Source of the DNA: Opitutales bacterium
Lineage (GTDB): Bacteria > Verrucomicrobiota > Verrucomicrobiae > Opitutales > CAG-312
Direction of reading: 5' to 3'
Assembly: GCA_017623955.1 (NCBI GenBank)
Contig: JAGAOA010000063.1
Span: forward strand, 1 to 10,937
DNA length: 10,937 nt
The translations under genes were made by a program, and so were the position numbers. This document shows, piece after piece, positions 1 through 7,226 of this stretch (its first letter is position 1; every line of letters begins with the position of its first letter). Below the pieces are notes generated by a model. It had not been told where the DNA came from, made no database searches, and worked only from the letters and a program-made list of their open reading frames with translations.

Positions 1-7
1 ACCAACA

Positions 8-244
8 ATGAAAGCACAAATTGCAGGCAAAAATCTATATGCGTTTTTCGCACAAAACTCCATTTCTAAAGATGAACCATCAAATCTAAAACGATTTTAC
101 ACACCAATGGAAGAAGGTAGTGCTTTTAGAGTTTATTGCGATGAAACTGCCAAATATACAGATATTACTGTTGAACACTATTCAAGTATTGTTGCTACAA
201 GTAATCTAGGAGTAAGAAAAATAAACGTAAAGGAAGGAGTATAA
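8..244 (+). CDS. Small phage structural-module protein, unknown function (possibly 5' partial)
   Basis: A 78-residue protein, or longer: the frame is open to the left edge of the window (two codons without a stop), so the ATG at 8 may be internal. I do not recognise the family. It contains an AFRVYCDETAKYTDITVEHY stretch that looks beta-rich, and there is no signal peptide or membrane segment. It lies directly before a gp36-like connector gene. In Mu-like phages that is the place of the small gp35 head-associated protein, which is positional inference only. Its last codons (KEGV) include AGGAAGGAGT, a strong ribosome-binding-like sequence, but no convincing gene starts at the right distance behind it. 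A hairpin follows at 251-278. Confidence 0.6.
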   Translation: MKAQIAGKNLYAFFAQNSISKDEPSNLKRFYTPMEEGSAFRVYCDETAKYTDITVEHYSSIVATSNLGVRKINVKEGV

Positions 245-250
245 TATAAA

Positions 251-278
251 TGCGGACGGTAATAATATACCGTCCGCA
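251..278 (+). promoter_or_regulatory. Perfect 10-bp GC-rich hairpin between two phage genes
   Basis: TGCGGACGGT (251-260) is exactly complementary to ACCGTCCGCA (269-278), with an 8-nt loop AATAATAT. The stem is strikingly GC-rich for this AT-rich DNA. The next gene starts 12 nt downstream, at 290. No T-run follows, so it is not a standard intrinsic terminator. An mRNA 3'-end stabiliser or processing site, or a partial attenuator separating expression of the upstream capsid genes from the downstream connector genes, would fit. It could also partly occlude the start of the next gene, which has no visible Shine-Dalgarno sequence. Confidence 0.8.
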
Positions 279-289
279 CAAAATTCATT

Positions 290-736
290 ATGGCTACACA
301 ATGGATAAAAATAACAGAACAGGATTTACAAATTGCTCTAAACAAGACCCAATTAGATTTACTAAAAGCAGAAGCAATTAAAACAGCAAACACATCTATA
401 TGTACAAATATTATAGAACTCGTTGTTTCAAGAATTCGCGCGGAAATAGCAGCAAGTGGAGTTAATATGCTAGATATAGACTATGCAAGAATTCCACCTG
501 AATTAAAAGAATGTGCGTTGCGTCTAGCAATAGAATCATTACACGTTAGAATTCCAGCTATCGAATTAAGTCAAGCTCAAATAAGAGCAATAGAAGATTC
601 TAAAGAAATCTTATCGCGAGTTGCAACTGGCAAATTACCTATAAGTATACCAACTAACGCAATAAAAACAGCAAGAAAACACACAATTTCACACGGTGTT
701 AGATCTAGACTAACAAAGACTTTGGAGGACTTTTAA
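290..736 (+). CDS. Phage head-tail connector, Mu gp36-like (DUF1320-type)
   Basis: A 148-residue protein resembling the Mu gp36 / DUF1320 family. An N-terminal helix that sets up the fold (ITEQDLQIALNKTQLDLL) is followed by a helix that in this family lines the connector ring. A central ...IPPELKECALRLAIESLHVR segment then leads to a helix ending in a short loop (IEDSKEILSRVATGKLPI), comparable to the WLEQVRDGKTDP-type end of gp36. The role known for the family is a structural adaptor in the neck between head and tail. A gp37-like gene follows with a TAATG overlap, the gene order of Mu-like phages. The residue-level match is from memory and moderate. Confidence 0.6.
   Translation: MATQWIKITEQDLQIALNKTQLDLLKAEAIKTANTSICTNIIELVVSRIRAEIAASGVNMLDIDYARIPPELKECALRLAIESLHVRIPAIELSQAQIRAIEDSKEILSRVATGKLPISIPTNAIKTARKHTISHGVRSRLTKTLEDF
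724..728 (+). promoter_or_regulatory. Canonical Shine-Dalgarno GGAGG for the gp37-like gene
   Basis: GGAGG lies 7 nt before the ATG at 736, inside the end of the gp36-like gene. It shows that SD-led initiation operates in this module. Most other starts in the window have weak or no SD and rely on stop/start overlap. Confidence 0.7.
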
Positions 737-1155
737 TGTCGGAACTTGAAAAAATACAACAACACATTAAAGATGAAATCTCAGAATACATTGAATTATC
801 TGATATAAGCGTTCTAGCTGATGTTATAGATAAACATCCTATACAAACAAAAAGTTTTGGTAAAATTATAGTAATGCGACCATTGCCAATATCTACCATT
901 AACAACGCAGATTATCCAGTATTTGACAAGGTTGAAATAAAAATAATAGTACAAATTTCATCATATAAAAATATGGAAAAATCTATTTTATATTACTGCG
1001 AAACTTTATGTAAAAAATTACATAATTTTAAAATATCAACAAAAAATAACATCGGCAAAATTCTATTAGCTAAAGAAAATCCTATAGAAATTACATCTAA
1101 AAATAGTCAAGAAATTGCTACTATAAATTTTATTATTAATGGGGTAAAAATATGA
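736..1155 (+). CDS. Phage protein in Mu gp37 position, possible tail terminator
   Basis: A 139-residue protein whose start overlaps the preceding stop (TAATG) and is preceded by GGAGG. It has an N-terminal helix (MSELEKIQQHIKDEISEYI), a loop with KSFGKIIVMRP, then alternating beta-strand-like hydrophobic segments (VEIKIIVQIS, IATINFIINGVKI) around a helical region (ILYYCETLCKKLHNF). Size, position after the gp36-like gene and this alpha/beta pattern fit the gp37 family and, more generally, tail-terminator/joining proteins of phages. The family call is inference from context and is not secured by a motif. Confidence 0.5.
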   Translation: MSELEKIQQHIKDEISEYIELSDISVLADVIDKHPIQTKSFGKIIVMRPLPISTINNADYPVFDKVEIKIIVQISSYKNMEKSILYYCETLCKKLHNFKISTKNNIGKILLAKENPIEITSKNSQEIATINFIINGVKI

Positions 1156-1532
1156 AAATACTATATGATACAATAGAACTTAATTCAGGAGAGCAACCAC
1201 TAAAATCGTTTCAAACAAATGGCAAGAATTTAGTATCTTACGATTATGCAATTAATTCTACAAATGCATTGGTAACTCAAAACGCAAACTTTTTATCTAC
1301 ATTAATATTTGAAATAGAACGCACACATCAATCTGAATATGAGGCTATAAAATTCGCAATTAATCACTATTTAGAATTAAACAAAAAAACTTCGGCAAAT
1401 TTAATTCTAAAAGAATCATTTTCTAAATCTACATTTCTGACATTAGAAAACGCAATATTAGCCAAAGTTAATATCACTCTTTGCCCACTTTCAACAATAA
1501 CAAAATATGAATTTACAGGAATAATAAAATGA
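1152..1532 (+). CDS. Phage protein of unknown function, 126 residues
   Basis: The start overlaps the previous stop as ATGA (1152-1155), and GGGG sits 7 nt upstream. I do not recognise the family. The protein appears beta-rich with one central helix: FLSTLIFEIERTH, then YEAIKFAINHYLEL, then strand-like ILKESF, FLTLENAILAKVNITL and YEFTGII. This strand-helix-strand layout with a terminal strand is compatible with a small virion protein of the tail or baseplate, but no motif proves it. Mu has a small unknown gene (gp38) at the same place before its sheath gene. Here no sheath gene follows. Confidence 0.6.
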   Translation: MKILYDTIELNSGEQPLKSFQTNGKNLVSYDYAINSTNALVTQNANFLSTLIFEIERTHQSEYEAIKFAINHYLELNKKTSANLILKESFSKSTFLTLENAILAKVNITLCPLSTITKYEFTGIIK

Positions 1533-1687
1533 ATAACACCGCAATATCAGATCTTCAACAAGAAACAGAAAATGCAATAAAACAACTACAAAATAGTATA
1601 TCAAAACTAGAACATGAATTAGATAAGCTAGAAGACAAAATATCTGAACTGACAGAACAAATAAAAACTACAAATTCAAATACATAA
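1529..1687 (+). CDS. Small coiled-coil protein, 52 residues
   Basis: An ATG at 1529 overlaps the preceding stop (ATGA), has AGGA 8 nt upstream, and runs to TAA immediately before the ATG of the next gene at 1688. It therefore exactly fills the space between two phage genes. The product is almost entirely one charged amphipathic helix: LQQETENAIKQL, then SISKLEHELDKLEDKI, then SELTEQIK, with L/I spaced in heptads. That predicts a dimeric or trimeric coiled coil. There is no signal peptide. It could be a scaffold, chaperone or short spacer protein for tail assembly. Function is unknown, and the coupling on both sides makes it a real gene. Confidence 0.7.
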   Translation: MNNTAISDLQQETENAIKQLQNSISKLEHELDKLEDKISELTEQIKTTNSNT

Positions 1688-3385
1688 ATGACATCTATAA
1701 AAATAAACGACAATATTTTTCCCTTAAAAGAACTAAATGTACTATCTGCTTTTATAAAACGCAAAAATTTATCGTGCGACGAATTGATAATACAAGTTCC
1801 TAATAATTGTAATATTTCATATAATTACGGCGACATTATTGAACTTTGGGAAGGAACGTGTAGACGCTTTAAAGGAAAAATAGTTCAAGTAACAAATGAA
1901 CATTCGCACAAGACAAATACAAAAAAAATTATAGTAAAAAACGCATTTGATGAGTTGTCGCAAATAATTTTTCAACAACCTGTATATGTAATAAAAAACA
2001 ATGTGTTGAGTAAAAAATTTAGAAGCAAAGTTGTTTTAGGCGCTACATCAAATGGAAGTAAGATGTCTATAAATGATACAGCCAAAGAAATATTAAACTA
2101 TGCAATAGCACAAGGAGCTGATTTGAAAATTGGAGAAATAGATATAGATGGTGATTTACTTTTTGATGAATGTATAGATATTAGCTGTGCTAATGCTCTT
2201 TGCAAAATACTAAGATGGTCTCCAACATGTTTGCTATGGTTTGATTACTCTGGAAACAACACACCTTCAATAAATATAAAGAAACGTTCATCAATAAGCG
2301 AAATCAATATAGATGCTATGTCTGGAAATATAAAATCGTATTGGGCTAATCGTAGAGATGATTTAGTTATTGATGCGGTAGAAATAAAATACGAACGTCT
2401 TAATTTTCAAGATGACAATACTTATCTAGACTTGTTTGAAGATATTTATCCACAAGAAATAACAACAACTACTCCAATTAAGAAAAAAATGGTTATGAAT
2501 GTAGAACTTGCTGGATATAAAAGCACTTCACAACAAAATGTAATAAAAACACAATCTATACGAGAAGAATCCAAGCAATGGTGGAAAAATCACGTAGCTA
2601 TATTAGCTGAACTTGATGATTTTGAAATTCTACAAACATCACGATTAGGAAAACTATCTAATGAGCTTGTAGAAGGCACTATAACAGACTCTATGAATTT
2701 AAATGCAGAATACGATACCATTACTGGCGAATTTTCTTATCAAGACGAATATGGTTCTGAAATAACAAAAGTCATTTCTATAAAGATGGCAACTACATCA
2801 GCATCATCTGGAACATATACTGTTTTTGTACCAAATGAAAGAGCTGAACAAGCTCCAACAGGACTAGCTAAAGCTATTTACGATGCTGTGAATTCTCTTG
2901 AATATGATGGCGAAATTCAAATATTAAATGCAAAAGCTGAGGATTATTTTGGCAAAAGAATTTCTATATTTGAAAAAAATACAAAAATATCTAATCCATC
3001 GCCAACATATTATGTAGAAGAAGATTTATTTTCAAATACATTGAAAGTGAAATTTGGACCACCTAAACATTTATATCCAGATGATATTTCTGAACTTTTT
3101 AGAATTAATCGCTCTAGAAAATTAACAACCTTAACCTTAAAAAACGACACTGGAACAATATCAGCAAATACTGTAATACTAGGTGGAAAAACTGCAAATA
3201 GCCTATCGGAAGAAATATCAACAAATTATTCAAGACTTGTTATAGGAAATGAAAATAAAATTATTGATATAAATTCAAATGATTTACAAACAGGTGAGAG
3301 TGCCAAATTTACAGAAACATATGTTTGCATCAACGGAATGCTTGCCAAAGCCAAAATAATAACAACAACTCCACATATAATATGA
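1688..3385 (+). CDS. Phage tail/baseplate hub-like protein (late control D-like)
   Basis: A 565-residue protein, abutting the coiled-coil gene with no gap. The N-terminal 90 residues have the strand pattern of phage hub proteins (gpD/gp27-type): ELIIQVPNN, YGDIIELWEG, FKGKIVQVTN, TKKIIVKNAFDEL, in which a binding domain is declared and a modified frame follows. Around residues 165-200 comes a helical NALCKILRWSPTCLLWFDYSG segment followed by a strand (SINIKKR). I associate this with hub proteins of prophages in PVC bacteria. The middle and C-terminal parts are beta-rich and end in a domain with GTISANTVILGGKTANS. There is no frameshift. The hub assignment is by layout and remembered similarity, not by a decisive motif. 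Confidence 0.55.
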   Translation: MTSIKINDNIFPLKELNVLSAFIKRKNLSCDELIIQVPNNCNISYNYGDIIELWEGTCRRFKGKIVQVTNEHSHKTNTKKIIVKNAFDELSQIIFQQPVYVIKNNVLSKKFRSKVVLGATSNGSKMSINDTAKEILNYAIAQGADLKIGEIDIDGDLLFDECIDISCANALCKILRWSPTCLLWFDYSGNNTPSINIKKRSSISEINIDAMSGNIKSYWANRRDDLVIDAVEIKYERLNFQDDNTYLDLFEDIYPQEITTTTPIKKKMVMNVELAGYKSTSQQNVIKTQSIREESKQWWKNHVAILAELDDFEILQTSRLGKLSNELVEGTITDSMNLNAEYDTITGEFSYQDEYGSEITKVISIKMATTSASSGTYTVFVPNERAEQAPTGLAKAIYDAVNSLEYDGEIQILNAKAEDYFGKRISIFEKNTKISNPSPTYYVEEDLFSNTLKVKFGPPKHLYPDDISELFRINRSRKLTTLTLKNDTGTISANTVILGGKTANSLSEEISTNYSRLVIGNENKIIDINSNDLQTGESAKFTETYVCINGMLAKAKIITTTPHII

Positions 3386-3978
3386 GTGAATATTTTTTTA
3401 ATTTACTACCTATGTCTATAGAAGATCTTAGATTAAAACCAACAATTTCAGATGCTGAAAATATTTGTTGGTTAAGTGCTAAAAATGGAATTTTTAACTA
3501 CTGGTCGATATGTGGAATTAGAATTGATATTTTTGCACAAGTAACTTTATCAAGTTCAAATATAGGCTTACCTATGGATCTTTATGAACAATTTTATTGC
3601 GATACCATATCTGATAATTGTGTATGTTCTATGCCATCAGAAAATCGCAATATAAGAGGTAATAGACCTTTTCTAGTAGCAAATTGTGACTTTGCAAAAT
3701 TTATAATTTCTGGTCCATATTTTAAGCATAATTACACAAGTGAAACTTTATTTGAAGATATGGAAATTGGATACAAAATAGACTTTGAATTTAACTGGCA
3801 CGCAATTAACGTTTCTACAAAAAAACCAGATGACGATAAAAAAATTATTTCATGGTTCGATATAACAATGGGCAATATGCCATTATTTGCATACTGCCCT
3901 GAATACGAAGGATATATAATTCACCCTAACGAAATTCCACATTTAGAAATATCAGTAGAATATTTACGACAATATTAA
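3382..3978 (+). CDS. Last gene of the phage module, unknown, 198 residues
   Basis: I choose the ATG at 3382 because it forms an ATGA overlap with the hub gene stop (3383-3385). A longer in-frame start at 3325 would overlap the hub gene by 60 bases and begin with an asparagine-rich run. The protein is soluble-looking, rich in aromatic residues and cysteine (CVCSMPSEN, YCPEYEG), with a DFEFNWHAINVSTKK stretch and a conserved-looking start SEYFFNLLPMSIEDLRLKP. I recognise no family. Position after the hub suggests a baseplate or host-contact component. Its TAA stop shares bases with the stop of the convergent lipoprotein gene, so it runs right to the host operon with no attachment site, lysis gene or terminator between. 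Confidence 0.65.
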   Translation: MSEYFFNLLPMSIEDLRLKPTISDAENICWLSAKNGIFNYWSICGIRIDIFAQVTLSSSNIGLPMDLYEQFYCDTISDNCVCSMPSENRNIRGNRPFLVANCDFAKFIISGPYFKHNYTSETLFEDMEIGYKIDFEFNWHAINVSTKKPDDDKKIISWFDITMGNMPLFAYCPEYEGYIIHPNEIPHLEISVEYLRQY

Positions 3979-4796
3979 CGAGGCAAACGCAAAGTCTGTC
4001 CAGGACGCACAGATTCTGGCGATACAAGTCTATCTCTATTAGATCTAAATATATCTTTCCAACGTCTTGACGAACCATAGAAACGTTTACTAATACTACT
4101 CAAAGTATCGCCAGGTTGTACCACATAAGATGACGGAATATCTCTAGCAACAACAACTTGATTAGTAGTAGGTTTTGTGGTATTACTTGCCTTAGGTATA
4201 TTATTAGTAGTTTGCCTTTTTTCTACAACTGAAACCTTTGACTGTTTTGATGTTACTAATGCTAAACTATCTAAACGTTCTATAGCATTGGCTAACTTTT
4301 GCTTCAATTCTAAATTCTCCTTTTGGAGTTTGTTATACATCTCCTCCAGTTCAATTTTGGGCAAATTATTTTCAAATGGGCTTTCTGGTAATGATGCTGC
4401 ATAACCTTTTCTTGCTGTATCAATCAACTGACGTACTTGCATAGACATTGGAGAATTTGGGCACAATTCTAAAAACTTTCTGAAATGATAAATTGCAAAA
4501 ACATAATCTTTCATTTCATTTAAGTATAAACGACCCAACTCCAAATGAGATTCTGGGGCATCTTTACGCTTTTCAACGACCTTCAAGAATGCTATCATTG
4601 CTTCTTGAGGATTTCCTCTGCTCAACTCTTCTCTACCTCTCACAAAATGAGGTTCATTTTCTTCTTTAACTATATTATCTTCACTAACAAAATCACATCC
4701 GCCGACAGAAAGCATATACAAAACAACCACGATAGCAACTATCAAAGCTGCTATCGATTTTCGTTTTTCAATTATGCTATTTCCGTAAAACAACAT
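3975..4796 (-). CDS. TPR and LysM domain lipoprotein
   Basis: A 273-residue envelope protein. Residues 13-34 form a lysine/arginine-led hydrophobic signal segment ending in SVGGC, a plausible lipobox with Cys34 as the lipidated residue. Residues about 49-113 form two TPR-like helical repeats (GREELSRGNPQEAMIAFLKV, then HLELGRLYLNEMKDYVFAIYHF). Residues about 148-180 are a coiled coil, followed by a Thr/Asn/Lys-rich linker. Residues 224-272 are a LysM domain (YVVQPGDTLSSISKRFYGSS ... RPGQTLRLP), which in this family binds peptidoglycan. The gene follows purH with only a 2-nt gap, so it is almost certainly cotranscribed. A likely role is cell-wall anchoring or organisation of an envelope complex. 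The partner is unknown. Confidence 0.88.
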   Translation of the reverse strand: MLFYGNSIIEKRKSIAALIVAIVVVLYMLSVGGCDFVSEDNIVKEENEPHFVRGREELSRGNPQEAMIAFLKVVEKRKDAPESHLELGRLYLNEMKDYVFAIYHFRKFLELCPNSPMSMQVRQLIDTARKGYAASLPESPFENNLPKIELEEMYNKLQKENLELKQKLANAIERLDSLALVTSKQSKVSVVEKRQTTNNIPKASNTTKPTTNQVVVARDIPSSYVVQPGDTLSSISKRFYGSSRRWKDIFRSNRDRLVSPESVRPGQTLRLPR

Positions 4797-4798
4797 TT

Positions 4799-6334
4799 CT
4801 AGTGTCTAAAATGACGAACCGAAGTAAAAACCATCGTCATATTATTTTCATCGGCTGCTTTAATAACTTCTTCGTCGCGAACTGAACCTCCAGGTTGAAT
4901 AGCGGCAGTTGCTCCAGCTTTAGCGGCTGCAACTAATCCATCTGCAAAAGGGAAAAATGCATCGCTAGCAACAACACTACCATTGAGCGACAATCCTGCT
5001 TGTTGAGCTTTCCATACTGCAATCTGCGAACTATCAACACGCGACATCTGCCCTGCACCTACACCTAAAGTTCTTTCGCAACCTGCATAAACTATAGCAT
5101 TACTCTTTACGTGTTTTACAACCTTCCAGCCAAACAACATTGCATTCCATTCATCTTCTGTTGGCTGACGCTTTGTAACAACTTTCATATTAGCTTTCAA
5201 TTCTTCAATAGAATCAGATGTCTGGGCTAACAAACCTCCGACAACGCTCTTTACTTGAAGTTTTTCAGATGCTTTATATGTCGAAATCATCAAGCGTAAG
5301 TTCTTTTTCTTTGTTAAAATTTCCAAAGCATCATCGCTAAATTCTGGAGCTATGATAACCTCTGAGAATATCTGTGCAATAATAGTTGCCAAGTCTGCTT
5401 CAAGCTTTCTGTTTACAACAATAATACCACCAAATGGGGCTTGTGTATCGGTAGCAAAAGCCTGATTCCATGCCTCAACCAAATTATCGCAACTAGCAAC
5501 GCCACATGGATTTGTATGTTTCAAGATAGCAACTGTTGGCTTTTCAAATTCCGAAATTAAGTCGGCGGCTGCTGTAATATCTATGATGTTATTGTACGAC
5601 AACTCCTTACCATGCAACTGACGAAAATACTTGTTAAAATCGCCATATAAAGCCGCTTGCTGATGAGGATTTTCACCATATCGCATTGTTTGAACCAAAG
5701 GCAAGCCAATGTTTAGTGTTTCAGGTAAAGCTCCATCATTATAATTTTTATTTAGATATGTAGCGATTGCAGCATCGTAAGCACTTGTACGTTGATAAAC
5801 TTTAAGTGCCAATTTTTTACGCAAAGCCAAAAGCTGTTCTCCACCTTGAGCAGTAGCATCTAAAACTGCTTTATAATCAGAACTATCGCAAACAACTGTT
5901 ACATCTAAATGATTTTTTGCGGCAGAACGCAACATTGACGGACCTCCAATGTCAATGTTTTCAATAGCATCTTCTAAAGTACAATTAGGCTTTGCAACAG
6001 TAGCTTCAAACGGATAGAGATTTACAACAACCAAATCAATCATATTGATATTATTATCAGTGGCTTGCTTCATATGATCTGCATTGGCACGCAAGCAAAG
6101 AAGACCTCCGTGAATTTTTGGATGAAGTGTCTTTACACGACCATCCATCATTTCAGGGAAACCAGTATAATCGCTAACTTCCGTACACTGAATACCGCTA
6201 CTTGCAAGAAGTTTTGCAGTACCACCTGTGGAAAGAATTGTATAGTTGAATTTCTCAACCAATTCTTTCGCAAATTCTACAATGCCAGTTTTATCACTAA
6301 CCGATATTAAAGCTAAACGTTCCATTTTTTTCAT
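4799..6334 (-). CDS. purH: Bifunctional AICAR formyltransferase / IMP cyclohydrolase
   Basis: PurH carries out the last two steps of de novo IMP synthesis: formylation of AICAR with 10-formyl-THF, then ring closure to IMP. At 511 residues it has the usual full length. The N-terminal cyclohydrolase domain shows SVSDKTG (11-17), STGGT (35-39), [20 protein letters not shown] (58-77) and [16 protein letters not shown] (126-141). The transformylase domain shows RYGENPHQQ (218-226), KHTNPCG with the catalytic Lys272/His273, PFGG (300-303), [20 protein letters not shown] (457-466), [12 protein letters not shown] and the terminal RHFRH. A second in-frame ATG lies three codons in, and either could be the start. 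No clear promoter is seen in the 43-nt gap behind the upstream hydrolase gene, so it may be cotranscribed with it. Confidence 0.98.
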   Translation of the reverse strand: MKKMERLALISVSDKTGIVEFAKELVEKFNYTILSTGGTAKLLASSGIQCTEVSDYTGFPEMMDGRVKTLHPKIHGGLLCLRANADHMKQATDNNINMIDLVVVNLYPFEATVAKPNCTLEDAIENIDIGGPSMLRSAAKNHLDVTVVCDSSDYKAVLDATAQGGEQLLALRKKLALKVYQRTSAYDAAIATYLNKNYNDGALPETLNIGLPLVQTMRYGENPHQQAALYGDFNKYFRQLHGKELSYNNIIDITAAADLISEFEKPTVAILKHTNPCGVASCDNLVEAWNQAFATDTQAPFGGIIVVNRKLEADLATIIAQIFSEVIIAPEFSDDALEILTKKKNLRLMISTYKASEKLQVKSVVGGLLAQTSDSIEELKANMKVVTKRQPTEDEWNAMLFGWKVVKHVKSNAIVYAGCERTLGVGAGQMSRVDSSQIAVWKAQQAGLSLNGSVVASDAFFPFADGLVAAAKAGATAAIQPGGSVRDEEVIKAADENNMTMVFTSVRHFRH

Positions 6335-6377
6335 TGAATTAATAGTAAGAATTTTGACAAGTTATTTTTTTGCAAAA

Positions 6378-7106
6378 TTACACAAATTTTAGATTTTTTC
6401 CAGCTTCAGGCAAAACACATTTTACACCAAGCTTTTCAACTTCGTTTTTAAAAGGAATTGGATCTTCGGTATTTTCAGCAAATAAACCATAATGCATAGG
6501 CACTGCAATACGTGGTTTCAACTGCGAAACTAACTTTACCGCCTGTTGCCAATTCATATTTCCGAGCTTGCCATTTATAACTACAAATACCATATCTATA
6601 TCATCGCCAGAGACCTGCTTGATATCGGCTGAAAGTGTTTCAGTATATTCAGAATCACCGCTAAAGTATACTTTTTTACCACCAAAATCAAACACATAGC
6701 CCAACGCATGTGGATCTGAATGATAAGCTGTTGTAGGATATACTTTAAAGCTATTAAAATCATAAGAATTATTTTTTGCCAAAGTCTGAAACTTTAAAGA
6801 ATTGAATCCTTGAGTTTTAAAATGCTCACAAGTACTAATTGGACCAGCAAAAAAACAATTTTCGTACATTTTATAAAGCACTGGTACGGTTTCGTCGTCA
6901 TAATGATCGCGATGATCATGCGAGAAAAACACATAATCTGGCTTCAATGCTTCAAAAGAAACTGGAGCTGGCACCATTCTGTCAAATCTACCACGAGGTT
7001 TTCCGCACGAATTTGTCAAATAAGGATCAACTACGATACGAACACTATCAAGCTCAAACAAAAATCCTGCCTGACATAACCAAACTATATTTTTTAAATT
7101 TCCCAT
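6378..7106 (-). CDS. UlaG-like metallo-beta-lactamase-fold hydrolase
   Basis: A 242-residue protein of the UlaG / UPF0173 type: a cytosolic metal-dependent hydrolase with the MBL fold. Metal ligands are visible as HDHRDH (H63, H65, D67, H68), H129 in TTAYHSDPH, D151 in YFSGDSEY and H205 in PMHYG. I take the ATG at 7106 as the start because the family begins just before the W-L-x-Q-A-G-F strand, here NIVWLCQAGF. An in-frame TTG at 7136 would add ten residues but lies upstream of a good TATAAT box. Relatives act on varied substrates, such as the lactone of ascorbate-6-phosphate in UlaG. No ula genes are nearby, so the substrate stays unknown. The gene lies between hisN and purH on the same strand. 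Confidence 0.88.
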   Translation of the reverse strand: MGNLKNIVWLCQAGFLFELDSVRIVVDPYLTNSCGKPRGRFDRMVPAPVSFEALKPDYVFFSHDHRDHYDDETVPVLYKMYENCFFAGPISTCEHFKTQGFNSLKFQTLAKNNSYDFNSFKVYPTTAYHSDPHALGYVFDFGGKKVYFSGDSEYTETLSADIKQVSGDDIDMVFVVINGKLGNMNWQQAVKLVSQLKPRIAVPMHYGLFAENTEDPIPFKNEVEKLGVKCVLPEAGKNLKFV

Positions 7107-7122
7107 AAATTTTTTTGTTAAA

Positions 7123-7128
7123 ATTATA
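7123..7128 (-). promoter_or_regulatory. Predicted -10 box (TATAAT) of the hydrolase gene
   Basis: On the minus strand a perfect TATAAT ends 16 nt before the ATG at 7106. The best -35 candidate is TTGTTT (7153-7148), with a long 19-nt spacer. This implies a transcript start near 7116 and a very short leader of about 10 nt, and it argues against the upstream TTG start. The 7107-7226 interval between hisN and this gene holds nothing else I can name. Confidence 0.45.
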
Positions 7129-7226
7129 ACCCGCAATTATCATAAAAAAACAATCACATAGTAATGAGAACAGTAAAAACAACTCTGTCTAAAATTTCAA
7201 GCAATATAAGATGTTTTTTGAGAATA

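Noticed and set aside
250..384. 44-codon frame starting at 250 behind the strong AGGAAGGAGT sequence
   Set aside because: It reads across the hairpin and out of frame through the gp36-like gene, and the product is not protein-like. The SD-like sequence also encodes the end of the preceding gene.
3325..3381. Longer start for the 198-residue phage gene, giving an Asn-rich N-terminus
   Set aside because: It would overlap the hub gene by 60 bases, and the Asn run is the frame-shifted image of the hub gene's AAC/AAT-like codons. The ATGA overlap at 3382 is the usual start pattern in this module.
6065..7108. Plus-strand frames opposite purH and the hydrolase gene
   Set aside because: They are antisense shadows of strongly supported genes with catalytic motifs on the minus strand.
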